A stretch of 64,000 nucleotides of DNA from the NCBI GenBank assembly GCA_947184155.2, contig CAMXCT020001537.1, positions 57,501 through 121,500 on the forward strand, given 5' to 3'. The notes beneath the pieces were generated by a model. That model was not told where the DNA came from. It did no database searches and saw nothing but the letters and a program-made list of their open reading frames with translations. Positions 37,201 to 46,303 of this stretch are shown here, piece after piece. The first letter of the stretch is position 1, and every line of letters starts with the position of its first letter. The DNA comes from Cladocopium goreaui (Eukaryota; Sar; Dinophyceae; Suessiales; Symbiodiniaceae). A program made the translations under genes and the position numbers.

Positions 37201-37460
37201 TCTATGAGAGAGCTGCCATCAAAATGAGGTAACCCAGTCCTGAATTTTATAGTGATCTTTGGGATTCATGTTTTTCTTTAAAAGGGAAAATCCTCGAGGC
37301 TGTGTTCCAATTTTATAGCAATTTTGCAGTATTGGGGGGAACTCTATACTTTTTAAATTTTATAGCTCTGCACACCCCTGTGTAGGGCTGAACACTTTGA
37401 TTTTATAGTGATGGCAGGGTCATGGGGGGGCTGTGCCCCACCATTTTATAGCTATAAAAT
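33190..37460. repeat. field punctuated by CTATAAAATC / GATTTTATAG motifs
   Basis: By eye there are about 11 copies of TATAAAATC (for example 33195, 33800, 35025, 36044, 37153, 37450) and about 20 of GATTTTATAG or AATTTTATAG (for example 33315, 33430, 33968, 34083, 35209, 35551, 35893, 36250, 36940, 37009, 37399). Spacing ranges from about 40 to 350 bp. At 37433-37455 the two orientations meet head to head. The motif persists where the sequence between copies is unrelated, so it is not just one repeated unit. Function is unknown; options are ends of small mobile or introner-like units, or a protein-binding site. Confidence 0.7.
35025..36385 (+). repeat. 341-bp tandem array, about four copies
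   Basis: The landmark GGACTCTGTTCATATG recurs at about 35054, 35395 and 35736, with a diverged copy at about 36083, giving periods of 341, 341 and 347 bp. Copies 1-3 are nearly identical; copy 4 is clearly diverged and loses similarity near 36385. Each unit contains one TATAAAATC and one GATTTTATAG. The overlapping ORFs here are repeat artefacts. Confidence 0.92.
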
Positions 37461-37499
37461 CAGGGGCTCCAGGGTACCCCCCAAATCTCCAAGGGGATT

Positions 37500-39860
37500 A
37501 TATATGTATATATGAATTTGCAGAATCAAACATGTGTAGCGTGTTGTCGAATTTGACTCTTATCCGACCAAAGCCATAATAGCCATCAAAAGATGACTAC
37601 TCATCGTTCTAGGATTTCACAAACACAGAGGAACACTTAAAACCTTTTTCCCTGACAGACGCTCCGTGAAGCTGCAATCTCACCCTTTTGTCCCTTGTAC
37701 TGATATCTCACAGCGAGCCAAACAATGCAATTGCAGATCAGTTGTCAGGTGCAGAGATAGTCAAAACAAGGCCATAGGTACCAGGTAGAAAGGCACACAA
37801 TGTACATTGACAATTAAGGAAGCCCTGCATCGCTGCAAAAGCAGAGAGCAAGCTATTTGCCGGTGCACAGATGTGCACAGATGTGCACAGAGTGCAAGGT
37901 GAGATATGCAGATTTTTGAATCTGCTTGCAGTTTCTTCGACTAGCATCAGAGCTGTCGAGAGTGCCTCACTGTAACATGGGAACTGTTGTCGGATTGGGC
38001 GGTATCAAACACAAAGTTGTTTGGGGTTGGCTGCATGCTGCAAGTGGTTCTATTTTGGTTCACTTGTGTCTTAGGACATGTTGTATATTTCTGTAGATGT
38101 TCTGTTTTTTGTTTAGCATTCAAACTCAAGAACTGGATGCTATTATTGCTCCGCGTGCTTGACAATACTTCCAGACAGACATTTGCAGCAAAGAGAGCAG
38201 CGCCAGATCCACCGTTGACCTCCCGAATGTGTCAATAAGATTCTAGACAGAACACTGAACGAAACCTTCCATACATTCAAGTGTTGCCACGAAAAGGGAT
38301 GCTCTCCGACGCTGCGTGGTGAATGAAATTGTCGATGTGTTACCTGAAAGACAATAGAAAGACAATAGGAGTTCAAGGTGAACAGACATATTTTGTTCAT
38401 CAACCCTCTCCACTGACTTAGATATGTGGACATTTCTCAGCCGGCATATGACACATGGACATCCAAGAAGACAAAGTGATGCTTCCCAATGCAGATCTCA
38501 GTCTTGCCACAGTGAACTGACTTTGCCTTGGTTTTTTATGGAAAGGAATGAAGTCTTGCATGGACCGCAACAGGTTGGATCGACTACAGTCTGCAAGATC
38601 TGCAAGACGTTGAACAGGCTTGTCTGGCATGGAGAAAGTGGAGCTAGGCAACAATTTCCTCTAGCTTGAATTGCGATATGGATAGTACAGAGAAGCGGCT
38701 TTGAGCGAAGCGGGCCCAACTTTATCTAGATAGGGAGCTTTGCAGAAACAGAAGGTGCTAAGTCCCACAAAACTTGCGTTAGCTAGCACAAAGACAGCGA
38801 AGACAGTGGCAATGGCGACGGGTTTTGACCCAATACAGCGCTGCCAGCAGTGGAAGCGGAGGGTCGATCGAGAGGACTTGACGCAGCTTTGGCACAGCCA
38901 ATGACTAGATGACATGACATGACTTTGGCACAGCTGCATTCTGCTGAAATGTCACTCATCTATCGTCTCAGAAATGTCCATGTGGGCTAGGAGCTGGCAG
39001 CCTGCCGGAACGGGTTCAATGTGTACAATTACCCCACCAGTGCAACCCTGACCTCTCTTTGTTTTTTCTTTTCTGAATGCTTGTATGTTAATTTAGAATA
39101 ATTTAGATCGCTTTGAAATTTGTGGAAATTTGTCAAGGTCACCGATCTCCAAATCCATCAAGCCATCAGCTTGACATGTTCGGCTGCCCAGTGCTGCCTT
39201 CCCACTGAGCCTGAGATAGCATAGAAAGCCTCAGTCTGACAGCCTTGAGATTTGGAGAGTGCTGGGCCAGGTTGCAGCAAAAGTTGCAGCATTCGTTGCA
39301 TTCATCAACGTACAATGCAGGTTCGGCATGGCCAGGCATGCCTAGGCACGGTGAGTCATGCACAGCAAAGGCCCAACCTGCACCAGGCATCAGCATGGTC
39401 CAAAGTCCACAGAAAGCTGCAACCGACCTGGCCTCGTGTTGCTGGCTTGAATTAAGCCTGCCAAGCTACTTCAGGAATTTTACTCTATGGCTGCCAGGGG
39501 CTTTGTTATAAAAGGGCTGCCGTCCCTGCCGCCGACCCCAGGGGTGTGGCCCTGGGGCGGCGAGTGGGGGTGACCTGCTAGTGGCAATGATAAGATATGA
39601 AGATATACTAATGCCCGAGTATATTTCAATGTAGATATAGATATGAGCAGAGGTCAAAAAGATGGTATGAAGGAATGTATATGTAGCCCTCCGTCATTTC
39701 ACACATGTTTGAAATACTGCGAGGAGCGATAGGGTTGCCTGCTTGAAAAGCGATACCACCCCGAAAAGGAGCCCCCACTGTGTGGAGCGATAGGGACCTT
39801 CAGGAGGGAATCCCCCTTTACATGGATGACCACAGCATTACTATGCTTTGAGTGTGGCGC
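37500..39860. other. unassigned stretch
   Basis: No exon chain was found. A 10-bp repeat (GTGCACAGAT, about 2.5 units) lies at 37863-37892. ORFs of 60-96 codons at 37987-38238, 38424-38669 and 39245-39511 have no domain and are contradicted by equal ORFs on the other strand. Confidence 0.35.
39529..39562. repeat. GC-rich hairpin
   Basis: CCGCCGACCCCAGGG (39529-39543) pairs with CCCTGGGGCGGCG (39550-39562) with a single bulged base and a 6-nt loop. It is an isolated strong stem in otherwise AT-leaning DNA. No T-run follows, and bacterial terminators are not expected here. Confidence 0.7.
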
Positions 39861-39869
39861 AGATGTTTA

Positions 39870-40055
39870 ATTCGCTTCTTGCTTCCTGCGATTGCTTGCT
39901 CTTGCATCTTGCCTCTTGCTTCTTGTTCCTTTTCCTGCTTTCTAGCGTCTTACTCCATCTCTTGTCATCTTGACTCTTGCTTGCTAGCTTCTTGCTCCTT
40001 CGCTTCTTGCTTCCTGCCATTGCTTGCTCTTGCATTTTGCCTCTTGCTTTTTGTG
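39870..40055 (+). repeat. CTT/CTTG pyrimidine-rich repeat
   Basis: Repeated GCTTCTTGCT, TGCTCTTGC and TTGCCTCTTGCTT blocks; a roughly 60-bp block is duplicated (about 39873 and about 40001). A similar composition returns at 40736-41020 on the far side of the 136-bp array. Confidence 0.75.
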
Positions 40056-40735
40056 CCTAACGTTGCTTTCTGAACCGACAAGAAACCAGCTCCAAATTGC
40101 AGCCTTCGACCCTCAAAAACCTTGGCCTCGCCACACTGAAACACCATGCGACTGAAGGACGGACCACGCCTTCGGCCTGCGGCTGCCTGTGCTTAACGCT
40201 GCTTTCTGAACCGAGAAGAAACCAGCTTCAAATTGCAGCCTTCAAGCCTCCAAAACCTTGGCCTCGCCACACCGAAACACCATGCAACTGAAGGACGGAC
40301 CACGCCTTCGGCCTGCGGCTGCCTGCGCTCAAAACGTTTCTTTCTGAACTGACAAGAAACTAGCTACAAATTGCAGCCTTCGAGCCTCCAAAACCTTGGC
40401 CTCGCCACACCAAAACACCATGTACCTGAAGGACGGACCAAGGCTTCGGCTTGCGGCTGCCTGTGCCTAACGTTGCTTTCTGAACCGACAAGAAACTAGC
40501 CGCAAATTGCAGCCTTTAAGCCTCCAAAACCTTGGCCTCCCCACACCGAAACACCATGCAACTGAAGGACGGACCAGGCCTTCGGCCTGCGGCTGCCTGT
40601 GTTTAATGTTGCATTCTGAACCGACAAGAAACTAGCTCCAAAATGCAGCCTTCAAGCCTCCAAAACCTTGGCCACACTGAAACACCATGCGACTGAAGGA
40701 CGGACCAGGCCTTGGTCTTGTGCTGGCTTCTTGGT
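40056..40735 (+). repeat. ~136-bp tandem array, five copies
   Basis: The landmark TTGCTTTCTGAACCGACAAG (or close variants) starts near 40060, 40197, 40335, 40467 and 40603. It is followed each time by CAAATTGCAGCCTTC, CCTTGGCCTCGCCACAC, ACACCATGC and GAAGGACGGACCA, and between units by TTCGGCCTGCGGCTGCCTG. It is GC-richer than its surroundings. ORFs crossing it on either strand are artefacts of the repeat. Confidence 0.9.
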
Positions 40736-41020
40736 CTCCCTCCGTGTCCTCTCGCCACTGACTTTCTTACTCTTACACGACCTTGTCGTGCTTCCAGCTT
40801 TTTTGCTTGCTTCTTGCTCTTGCTCCTTGTGTGCTGGCTTCTTGCTTTTGCTGCTGCCTTTCTTGTTTTACTCAGTGTGTCATGTTTCCGGCTTCTTGTG
40901 TTTCCGGTTTTCTTGCTCCTTGTTTCTCGTTTCTTGTTTCCTGGCTTTGTGCCTTTTGCTTTCCGGCCTTCTTGCTCTAGCTTCTGGCTCTTGCCGCTGA
41001 CTTTCTGTTTTTTCCTCCTT
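40736..41020 (+). repeat. CTTG/TTTCC pyrimidine-rich tract
   Basis: A long run rich in CTTGCT, TTCTTG and TTTCTGG on the plus strand, so Lys/Arg/Ser-rich on the minus strand. The long ORFs of both strands here (about 40603-41239) are low-complexity and are not called as genes. Confidence 0.65.
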
Positions 41021-41294
41021 GCGTTTCGCACCCAGGACTCCAACAATCGACTGTTCCTCCACTTGCTGCTTGTAATGTCTTCTCTGACGCGCTCCCCCTG
41101 CCGTCGGCTGGGGTCGGCGGAGTTGTTCACCAGTGAGGCCTTCGCTAAAACGGGAGCGCCCCCAAGGACAGACAAACAAAGCAAGCATGGCTGCAAATGG
41201 AAAATCAATGACTACATATTGCCCCAGCAGACAAGATAGCTACCGAAGAAAACCAACAGAAGGAACAAGAAGGGCCCGTATTCATAAATACCTG

Positions 41295-41970
41295 TATACC
41301 TGTATAAATATATATATTTATTTATTTATTTATTCATTTATTCATTTATTTATTTTTCATTTATTCATTTATTCATTTATTTATTTTTCATTCATTCATT
41401 CATTCATTTATTTATTTGTTTATTTTTTTATTTATTTATCATTATATCAAATAATGTACAATATATTATGTTTTATATATTGTACAATATACTATATTTA
41501 ATATTAAACATATAATATTGAATGTTATTACATTATTTTAAATTGTAATAAAACATGATTTAATATATTAATTAAATATGATATAATTTTATTTTATATA
41601 TAATATATAATATATCTATACTATATAATATATATAATATATAGATATTAATATTTAGATTTTGTAGAATTTATAGAATATCCAATATATATATATGTAA
41701 TATATACATAAATAATATATATATATAATATTTATTTTTAATCTATATAATTTATGTAAAATATTTTACATATTATATATATATATAATATTTATATATA
41801 TATATATAATAATATAATATAATATATAATATAAAATAATATAATATAATATAATATATTATAATATAATATAATATATAATATAATATAATATGATTTA
41901 ATAATATAATATAATAAAATATAATATAATATAATATAATATAATATATATATATATTCATATATACAAT
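41295..41970. repeat. ATTT and AT microsatellite tract
   Basis: First (ATTT)n with ATTC variants (about 41310-41440), then nearly pure AT sequence with ATAATAT units up to the 5' LTR of the retroelement. AT-rich sequence resumes at 46304, so the element appears to have inserted into one long AT tract. Confidence 0.92.
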
Positions 41971-42157
41971 ACTTGAAAGAAATGGAGATTTCCCATACCC
42001 TTTCAGTTGTTTAGTATCCTTCCTTACGGGTCAACATGTTGCCACTTACTTGTTTGGCTCAAGCATGGCGAAAACAGGTTGCCGCCGCTGCCCCTTGGTG
42101 TCACCGTCTTTGTTTGACTCCTCTGTTTTTTTTGGGGTGTTGTTACTCAAATCAATT
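41971..42157 (+). repeat. 5' LTR
   Basis: It starts ACTTGAAAGAAATGG and ends CTCAAATCAAT. It is nearly identical to the 3' LTR. It contains TTTGGCTCAAG at 42053-42063, an exact match to the last 11 nt of the known dinoflagellate spliced leader. The termini are not the usual TG...CA; an inner TG (41974) and CA (about 42154) could be the true ends. Confidence 0.88.
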
Positions 42158-42170
42158 GGTTATGAGCCGC
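42157..42170 (+). other. candidate primer-binding site
   Basis: TGGTTATGAGCCGC directly follows the 5' LTR and starts with TGG like a tRNA 3'-end complement. It resembles, imperfectly, the initiator-Met type site used by many Ty1/copia elements. Confidence 0.45.
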
Positions 42171-42300
42171 ATTTTCTCTTGTTTGACCGTTTTTGTGGAT
42201 TTCATTTCATAGGCTGCCAGGTGCCTCAAACCTGGCACACATGTCGTTGCGTCGGCCGTGACTTGTGAATCTTTGTTGGTAAAAGGCTGGAACAGGAATC

Positions 42301-44418
42301 ATGTCAGATCCAAACTCCTCATCCTTGAACCTGTCATCCGAGTCCATCGATGTTAAGGGAGGTGCAGTCACAGCTCATTCATCTCGAAGCCGAAATTCAT
42401 CCGGGACTCCAAAATCAGGAGGACGGTCGTCAAGAACAAAACAAGTTCCAACCGTGAATCAGCCTCGAAAAGTTTCTCAAGTCATCAAGCGCTTGCCAAA
42501 GCCATCAGATCATGAGCGTGCCATGTCACCAGTTCCTCTTGTGCATAGTTCCGCATCGGCCTCCCAACAACCGACTTTCAGTCCCCAAGAGCCTAGTGGT
42601 CAGCCTGATGCCCGGATGCATCATTCACAGACGGTCCAGTATCATGATCACCGCACTCAGCAAGTGAATGTTGGTGTTGATCCCATGGACTTTGCCAACA
42701 TGGTCTCCGAGGCCAAGAGGGTGATTCAGGAACCTGATGAAAGAATCAAGGGGTTGGAAGGCTTAGCTCAAGATGTGGACAGCCAGGTTTGTTCACGTAT
42801 TCAGGAGTTGCTGGGTGTTGTTGAGAGCCTTCAGCTATCAAATCAAGGATTTCAAAATCAGATCCATCAATTAAATTCAGAAGTGGCCAATGTTCGCGCT
42901 CAGTTGCAGCTTCAAATCACTCGGAATCACGAATTGGGTAGAAGAGTTGAGTGCTCCGCCAACACGTTAGACCACAAAGAGGGCGAAATTTCACGACTGA
43001 TGGATGAAATCCACCAGCTGAAGGATTCGGTCGACTCTCAACGTTTGGTTTTGGAAGAATCTCAAGCTCAGAACTTGTCCCTTCGTCAACGCTGTCAAGA
43101 TATGGAGATGAGTTTGGCTGCACGAAGCGCCGCTCAACCAGTTGATCAAGTCAGGTCTGATGCTCCACCTCCTCCGGCCTGTTCAGCGCAATTGCTATCC
43201 ATGATGGAAGCTTTGCAAGATCTTTCGACTCGTATGTCAGCGGTTGAAGATGCTCAAGAGATTCATGTCGATCAAGTTCAGAGCCATAATAGCGCGGCAG
43301 TGTCTTTTCCGTTTCCACCTTCTGGTCTTCCTCCAAGACCTCGTTCTTTTCCAGCACTTGCCGGATCTTGGGGGCCAGGGTTTCCATCAAATGATGGCGG
43401 AGATGGTTTTGACGATGAAGGTGAAGAATTAGTTCGAGATCGCATGCCCCAAAGCTTTACCAGTCACAGGGATCTAGTTGAGAGGGACATTGTGGATGCT
43501 CGTTCGCTTCGGTATGCCAAATTAGGTCCGGTTCCTTCCAGTGCTTCGGATTTCAGAGCTTGGAAAAACCAGTTGTTGCTGATCATGGCAAAGTTGGATA
43601 GCAGTGACAGGGATTACTTAGGGCATTGGCTTTCCAAAGCTTATGACGTGAATTCCGATGAAGTAATCAAGCATGATTCTGGTTGTGTTCCGCGTTTAGA
43701 TCGTTGGTTTGCAGCTGAATTTTTTAAAGGTTGTGAAAATGTGCCGAAGTTGCAGTTCAAGATCATGGGGTACATTGAAGGATGCGCTCGAATTGGAAGC
43801 CCTCCCAGGGGCAGATACTTGTTGCACATTGTTTCCAGGCATTTTGACATTGATCGCACTCGTGGTTCGTTGCTTACTTCGCAATCGATCTTTCAAATAG
43901 GGCTTGATGGTTACAGTGCCAAGCATTTGCAAGAGTTTTCAGGTCGTGTCCTTTGCACTTTGACTAGTGTGCCGCAGGAAGATTGGCCGTCTCAGCGCAT
44001 GATGGGTGAGCGGTTGTTTCATCAGTTGAGGCAAGTTCGCAAGTTGGAAAGAACCATTGATGAGATCAAGAGAAGCGATGCTCAGTCGCCACTCCGTGAT
44101 TTTGATCATCTTTGGAATAGGTTGCAGGAACACTTGCTTGAGGAAAGAGAGGACATCAATGCGCAATCAGTTGAAAACTTGATGAAGTCCAGCTTGCCAA
44201 AGAAATTGCAGCCCGACAAGCCCACCAGTGCGCCTGCTGCCATTGCTCCGTCGTCTGAATCGAAAACCTCCCCAAAAGGTAAAGCCAAGGGAAAGGGAAA
44301 AGCAATGACAGCAGAGCAAAAGGCCAAAACAGCGTGCATCTTCCATAGGATGCCTACCGGATGCGTCAATGGAGAGAAATGCCAGTATCTCCATGAGCCT
44401 GCTCGCTCACCTTCCTGA
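42301..44418 (+). CDS. gag: Gag-like protein with CCCH zinc finger (705 aa)
   Basis: This is the only long ORF in the window, ATG to TGA. Residues 1-130 are Ser/Pro/Gln-rich and probably disordered. About 145-285 is a coiled coil with heptads of Leu, Ile and Val, likely for multimerisation. About 340-395 is Pro/Gly-rich then acidic. From about 401 a globular part begins AKLGPVPSSASDFRAWKNQL, a Gag-core-like start, and runs to about 600. The C-terminus is Lys/Gly-rich (KGKAKGKGKAM) and carries a zinc finger with Cys679, Cys688, Cys694 and His698 in C-x8-C-x5-C-x3-H spacing. That is the CCCH RNA-binding type instead of the retroviral CCHC knuckle. It should package the element RNA in the cytoplasm. 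The frame is intact, consistent with recent activity. Pol is absent downstream. Confidence 0.88.
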   Translation: MSDPNSSSLNLSSESIDVKGGAVTAHSSRSRNSSGTPKSGGRSSRTKQVPTVNQPRKVSQVIKRLPKPSDHERAMSPVPLVHSSASASQQPTFSPQEPSGQPDARMHHSQTVQYHDHRTQQVNVGVDPMDFANMVSEAKRVIQEPDERIKGLEGLAQDVDSQVCSRIQELLGVVESLQLSNQGFQNQIHQLNSEVANVRAQLQLQITRNHELGRRVECSANTLDHKEGEISRLMDEIHQLKDSVDSQRLVLEESQAQNLSLRQRCQDMEMSLAARSAAQPVDQVRSDAPPPPACSAQLLSMMEALQDLSTRMSAVEDAQEIHVDQVQSHNSAAVSFPFPPSGLPPRPRSFPALAGSWGPGFPSNDGGDGFDDEGEELVRDRMPQSFTSHRDLVERDIVDARSLRYAKLGPVPSSASDFRAWKNQLLLIMAKLDSSDRDYLGHWLSKAYDVNSDEVIKHDSGCVPRLDRWFAAEFFKGCENVPKLQFKIMGYIEGCARIGSPPRGRYLLHIVSRHFDIDRTRGSLLTSQSIFQIGLDGYSAKHLQEFSGRVLCTLTSVPQEDWPSQRMMGERLFHQLRQVRKLERTIDEIKRSDAQSPLRDFDHLWNRLQEHLLEEREDINAQSVENLMKSSLPKKLQPDKPTSAPAAIAPSSESKTSPKGKAKGKGKAMTAEQKAKTACIFHRMPTGCVNGEKCQYLHEPARSPS

Positions 44419-44454
44419 GGATCCGGGGGGTTTCATCCATCCAATTGTCAGCAA

Positions 44455-44690
44455 ATCCCATGAAGTTTGTGCTGTGCCGAGCTTAGTTGGATAGGAGCAT
44501 TGTGGTTTGCCGATTCTCCTGGCTGCTTTTGGATTTTCTCGTGGAAGGCGCTCAGCTTCTGGTTTTTCAGTGTCTTGTTTCTTCCAATTGCCGGTCGATC
44601 CAATGAAGTTTGTGCTGTGCCTAGCCTAGTTGGATTGGAGTTTTGTGCTTTGCCGATCCTCTTTGCCGCTTTTGGATTTTTACCTGTCTC
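44455..44690 (+). repeat. imperfect ~87-bp direct repeat in the retroelement 3' region
   Basis: The segment starting CCATGAAGTTTGTGCTGTGCC at about 44458 recurs at about 44600 with about 85% visible identity, including TAGTTGGAT, TTTGCCGAT and GCTTTTGGATTTT landmarks. The repeat is non-coding. Confidence 0.75.
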
Positions 44691-44691
44691 G

Positions 44692-46106
44692 TTTGTCATC
44701 GTCTCATTTCAACATTTCGTCAAGGCCTCAGTGGTTGCATGGTCTTTAGACTTTATCTGCTAAGCAGCTTTCATCAAGTGCGTGCTTGTCGTCCTTCCGC
44801 TCTCGCACTCTTCAGTCAATTGGGCGCCATGTCAATTTCAGCTTTAAGTCGATCCTAAGGATTTCAATCATGGAGGCAATTCATGAACTTCATTGTCTTC
44901 AAACTCGTTGATCCTGCTCAGCATTCAACGAATCCCCAGGGCTTATCTATTGTATATATTTAGGCTAAGCCTGTAAGGTTAAATCTGTCAATTTTGTCAG
45001 TTCAATGGGCCTGTGCTTTGCCATCCCCCATTGGACTTGTCGTTCGGACGTCGTTCGAAACAGCTACCCTCTGGTAAACTAACATAGCTATTGAAAATGG
45101 CCATTTATAGTGGATTTACCCATTAAAAATGGTGATTTTCCATAGTTACGTTAGTTTACCAGAGGGTAACCGTGTCCCTACAGAATCCAACAGGTAAAAG
45201 CAGCTTTTCTTGTGATCACTTGCAATCTACATGTGGTGAATCACTGGCGTCCCAATATGACATGAGTGTTTTTTGTTGTATTTAATACCACTTTGAAGAT
45301 GTTTTGGGAGTTGCTTCCACAAGGTGTTTCCTCATCTTTCACACAGCAAAACTTGACAAAACAGAGTTTGTCGTACATCGGCGTCCCATTGGGGTTGACC
45401 TTGCTTTTGGTCAACTTATTTGACTTCCTGATCCAACGGCGTCCCAATGACATTTGACACAATTCTGTTAAATTGGTCGACTTTAACGGTTCGGAGTAGT
45501 TCTCAGGTGTCAACCTTTTGCCATTTGTCACCACCCGGGTGTGGCAAGTCGCTGTAAGCACAGCATGGATGCGACTAAGTCTCATCTTTGAACTTTTCAT
45601 CCATTGGATTTTGGTGAGTCATTTCTTGTGGATGTGTCATTGGACTCTCATTGTCTTATCTTCGAGTCTTGTATTCGTGCCTAATGGAGGTTGGCTGCGA
45701 CAGCGCCGCCCCTGCATCCGCGCATCGGTAATTCATACTTGCACGGCATCCGGTTGGATTTCATGCACTGGTAATTAAGCATCCGTTTAGGATCGCGTAG
45801 GATATTAGTCAGATTGCCTTAATCCTTTTCCCGCATAATGGTGATTGGCTGCTCCGGCGCCGCGCCAACATTCTTGTGGACTTCATGCGCCCGTAATTAG
45901 ATTGGATTTCATGCATCCGTAATTAAGCACCCGTGAGGTGCACAGATAGAAATTGCCAGGCATGGAAGATTTCTTAATGGAATCATCACATCCCTTGCCT
46001 GGAATCATCAACCGAGCCGTGAGACTCAGCAATTAGGCATCCGTCCGTAGGCCTGATCAACCTCGGTAGACTGCTATTTCATGTTTGACCCTGTACAGTT
46101 CATGAT
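44692..46106 (+). other. non-coding 3' internal region of the retroelement
   Basis: No pol-like frame in either strand. Short motifs recur: GGCGTCCCAAT (about 45249, about 45381 and about 45438) and a module TGGATTTCATGCA...GTAATTAAGCAYCCGT (about 45756-45790 and about 45903-45935, with partial copies at about 45880 and 46030). Such repeats could serve RNA packaging or dimerisation in a non-autonomous element (inference). Confidence 0.55.
45065..45168. mobile_element. MITE-like inverted-repeat element, 104 bp
   Basis: TACCCTCTGGTAAACTAAC (45065-45083) is the exact reverse complement of 45150-45168. The similarity continues inward over about 48 bp per arm with a few mismatches, leaving almost no unique centre. 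It has no ORF. It sits inside the retroelement, so it was either captured by it or inserted before the last round of transposition. A clear target duplication is not seen. Confidence 0.85.
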
Positions 46107-46114
46107 GAGGGGGG
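46107..46114 (+). other. polypurine tract
   Basis: GAGGGGGG immediately before the 3' LTR start, the expected plus-strand primer position for reverse transcription. Confidence 0.65.
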
Positions 46115-46303
46115 ACTTGAAAGAAATGGAGATTTCCCATACCCTTTCAGTTGTTTAGTATCCTTCCTTACGGGTCAACATGTTGCCACGTACTTGTTTG
46201 GCTCAAGCATGGCGAAAACAGGTTGCCGCCGCTGCCCCTTGGTGTCACCGTCTTTGTTTGACTCCTCTGTTTTTTTTTGGGGGTGTTGTTACTCAAATCA
46301 ATT
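46115..46303 (+). repeat. 3' LTR
   Basis: Near-identical to 41971-42157. It carries the same TTTGGCTCAAG at 46197-46207. Beyond 46303 the sequence changes abruptly to AT-rich DNA. Confidence 0.88.

Larger units (their letters stand above)
41971..46303 (+). mobile_element. non-autonomous LTR retrotransposon (gag only)
   Basis: Two direct repeats of about 187 bp (41971-42157 and 46115-46303) enclose, in order, a PBS-like site, one 705-codon gag-like ORF, about 1.7 kb of non-coding sequence and a polypurine tract that abuts the 3' LTR. The LTRs differ by one substitution (in GCCACTTAC/GCCACGTAC) and by one-base length changes in a T run and a G run, so the insertion is young. No protease, integrase, reverse transcriptase or RNase H frame is present, so it must borrow enzymes from a relative. 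The Gag type suggests a Ty1/copia-like dinoflagellate lineage (inference). Flanks ACAAT and ATAAT could be an imperfect 5-bp target duplication. Confidence 0.85.

Noticed and set aside
33190..37460. CTATAAAATC read as a series of TATA-box promoters
   Set aside because: Dinoflagellates largely lack TATA promoters, no genes start next to the motifs, and the two orientations alternate through repeats.
40603..41239. Overlapping long ORFs on both strands (201 and 175 codons)
   Set aside because: They cross a tandem array and a pyrimidine-rich tract; composition is low-complexity and both strands are open for the same reason.
45241..45600. 119-codon minus-strand ORF inside the retroelement
   Set aside because: It lies in the repeated non-coding 3' part, opposite to the element strand, with no domain similarity.
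44419..46114. Search for protease, integrase, reverse transcriptase or RNase H frames
   Set aside because: No frame longer than about 120 codons and no catalytic motif (such as YxDD or DDE spacing) was seen on the element strand.
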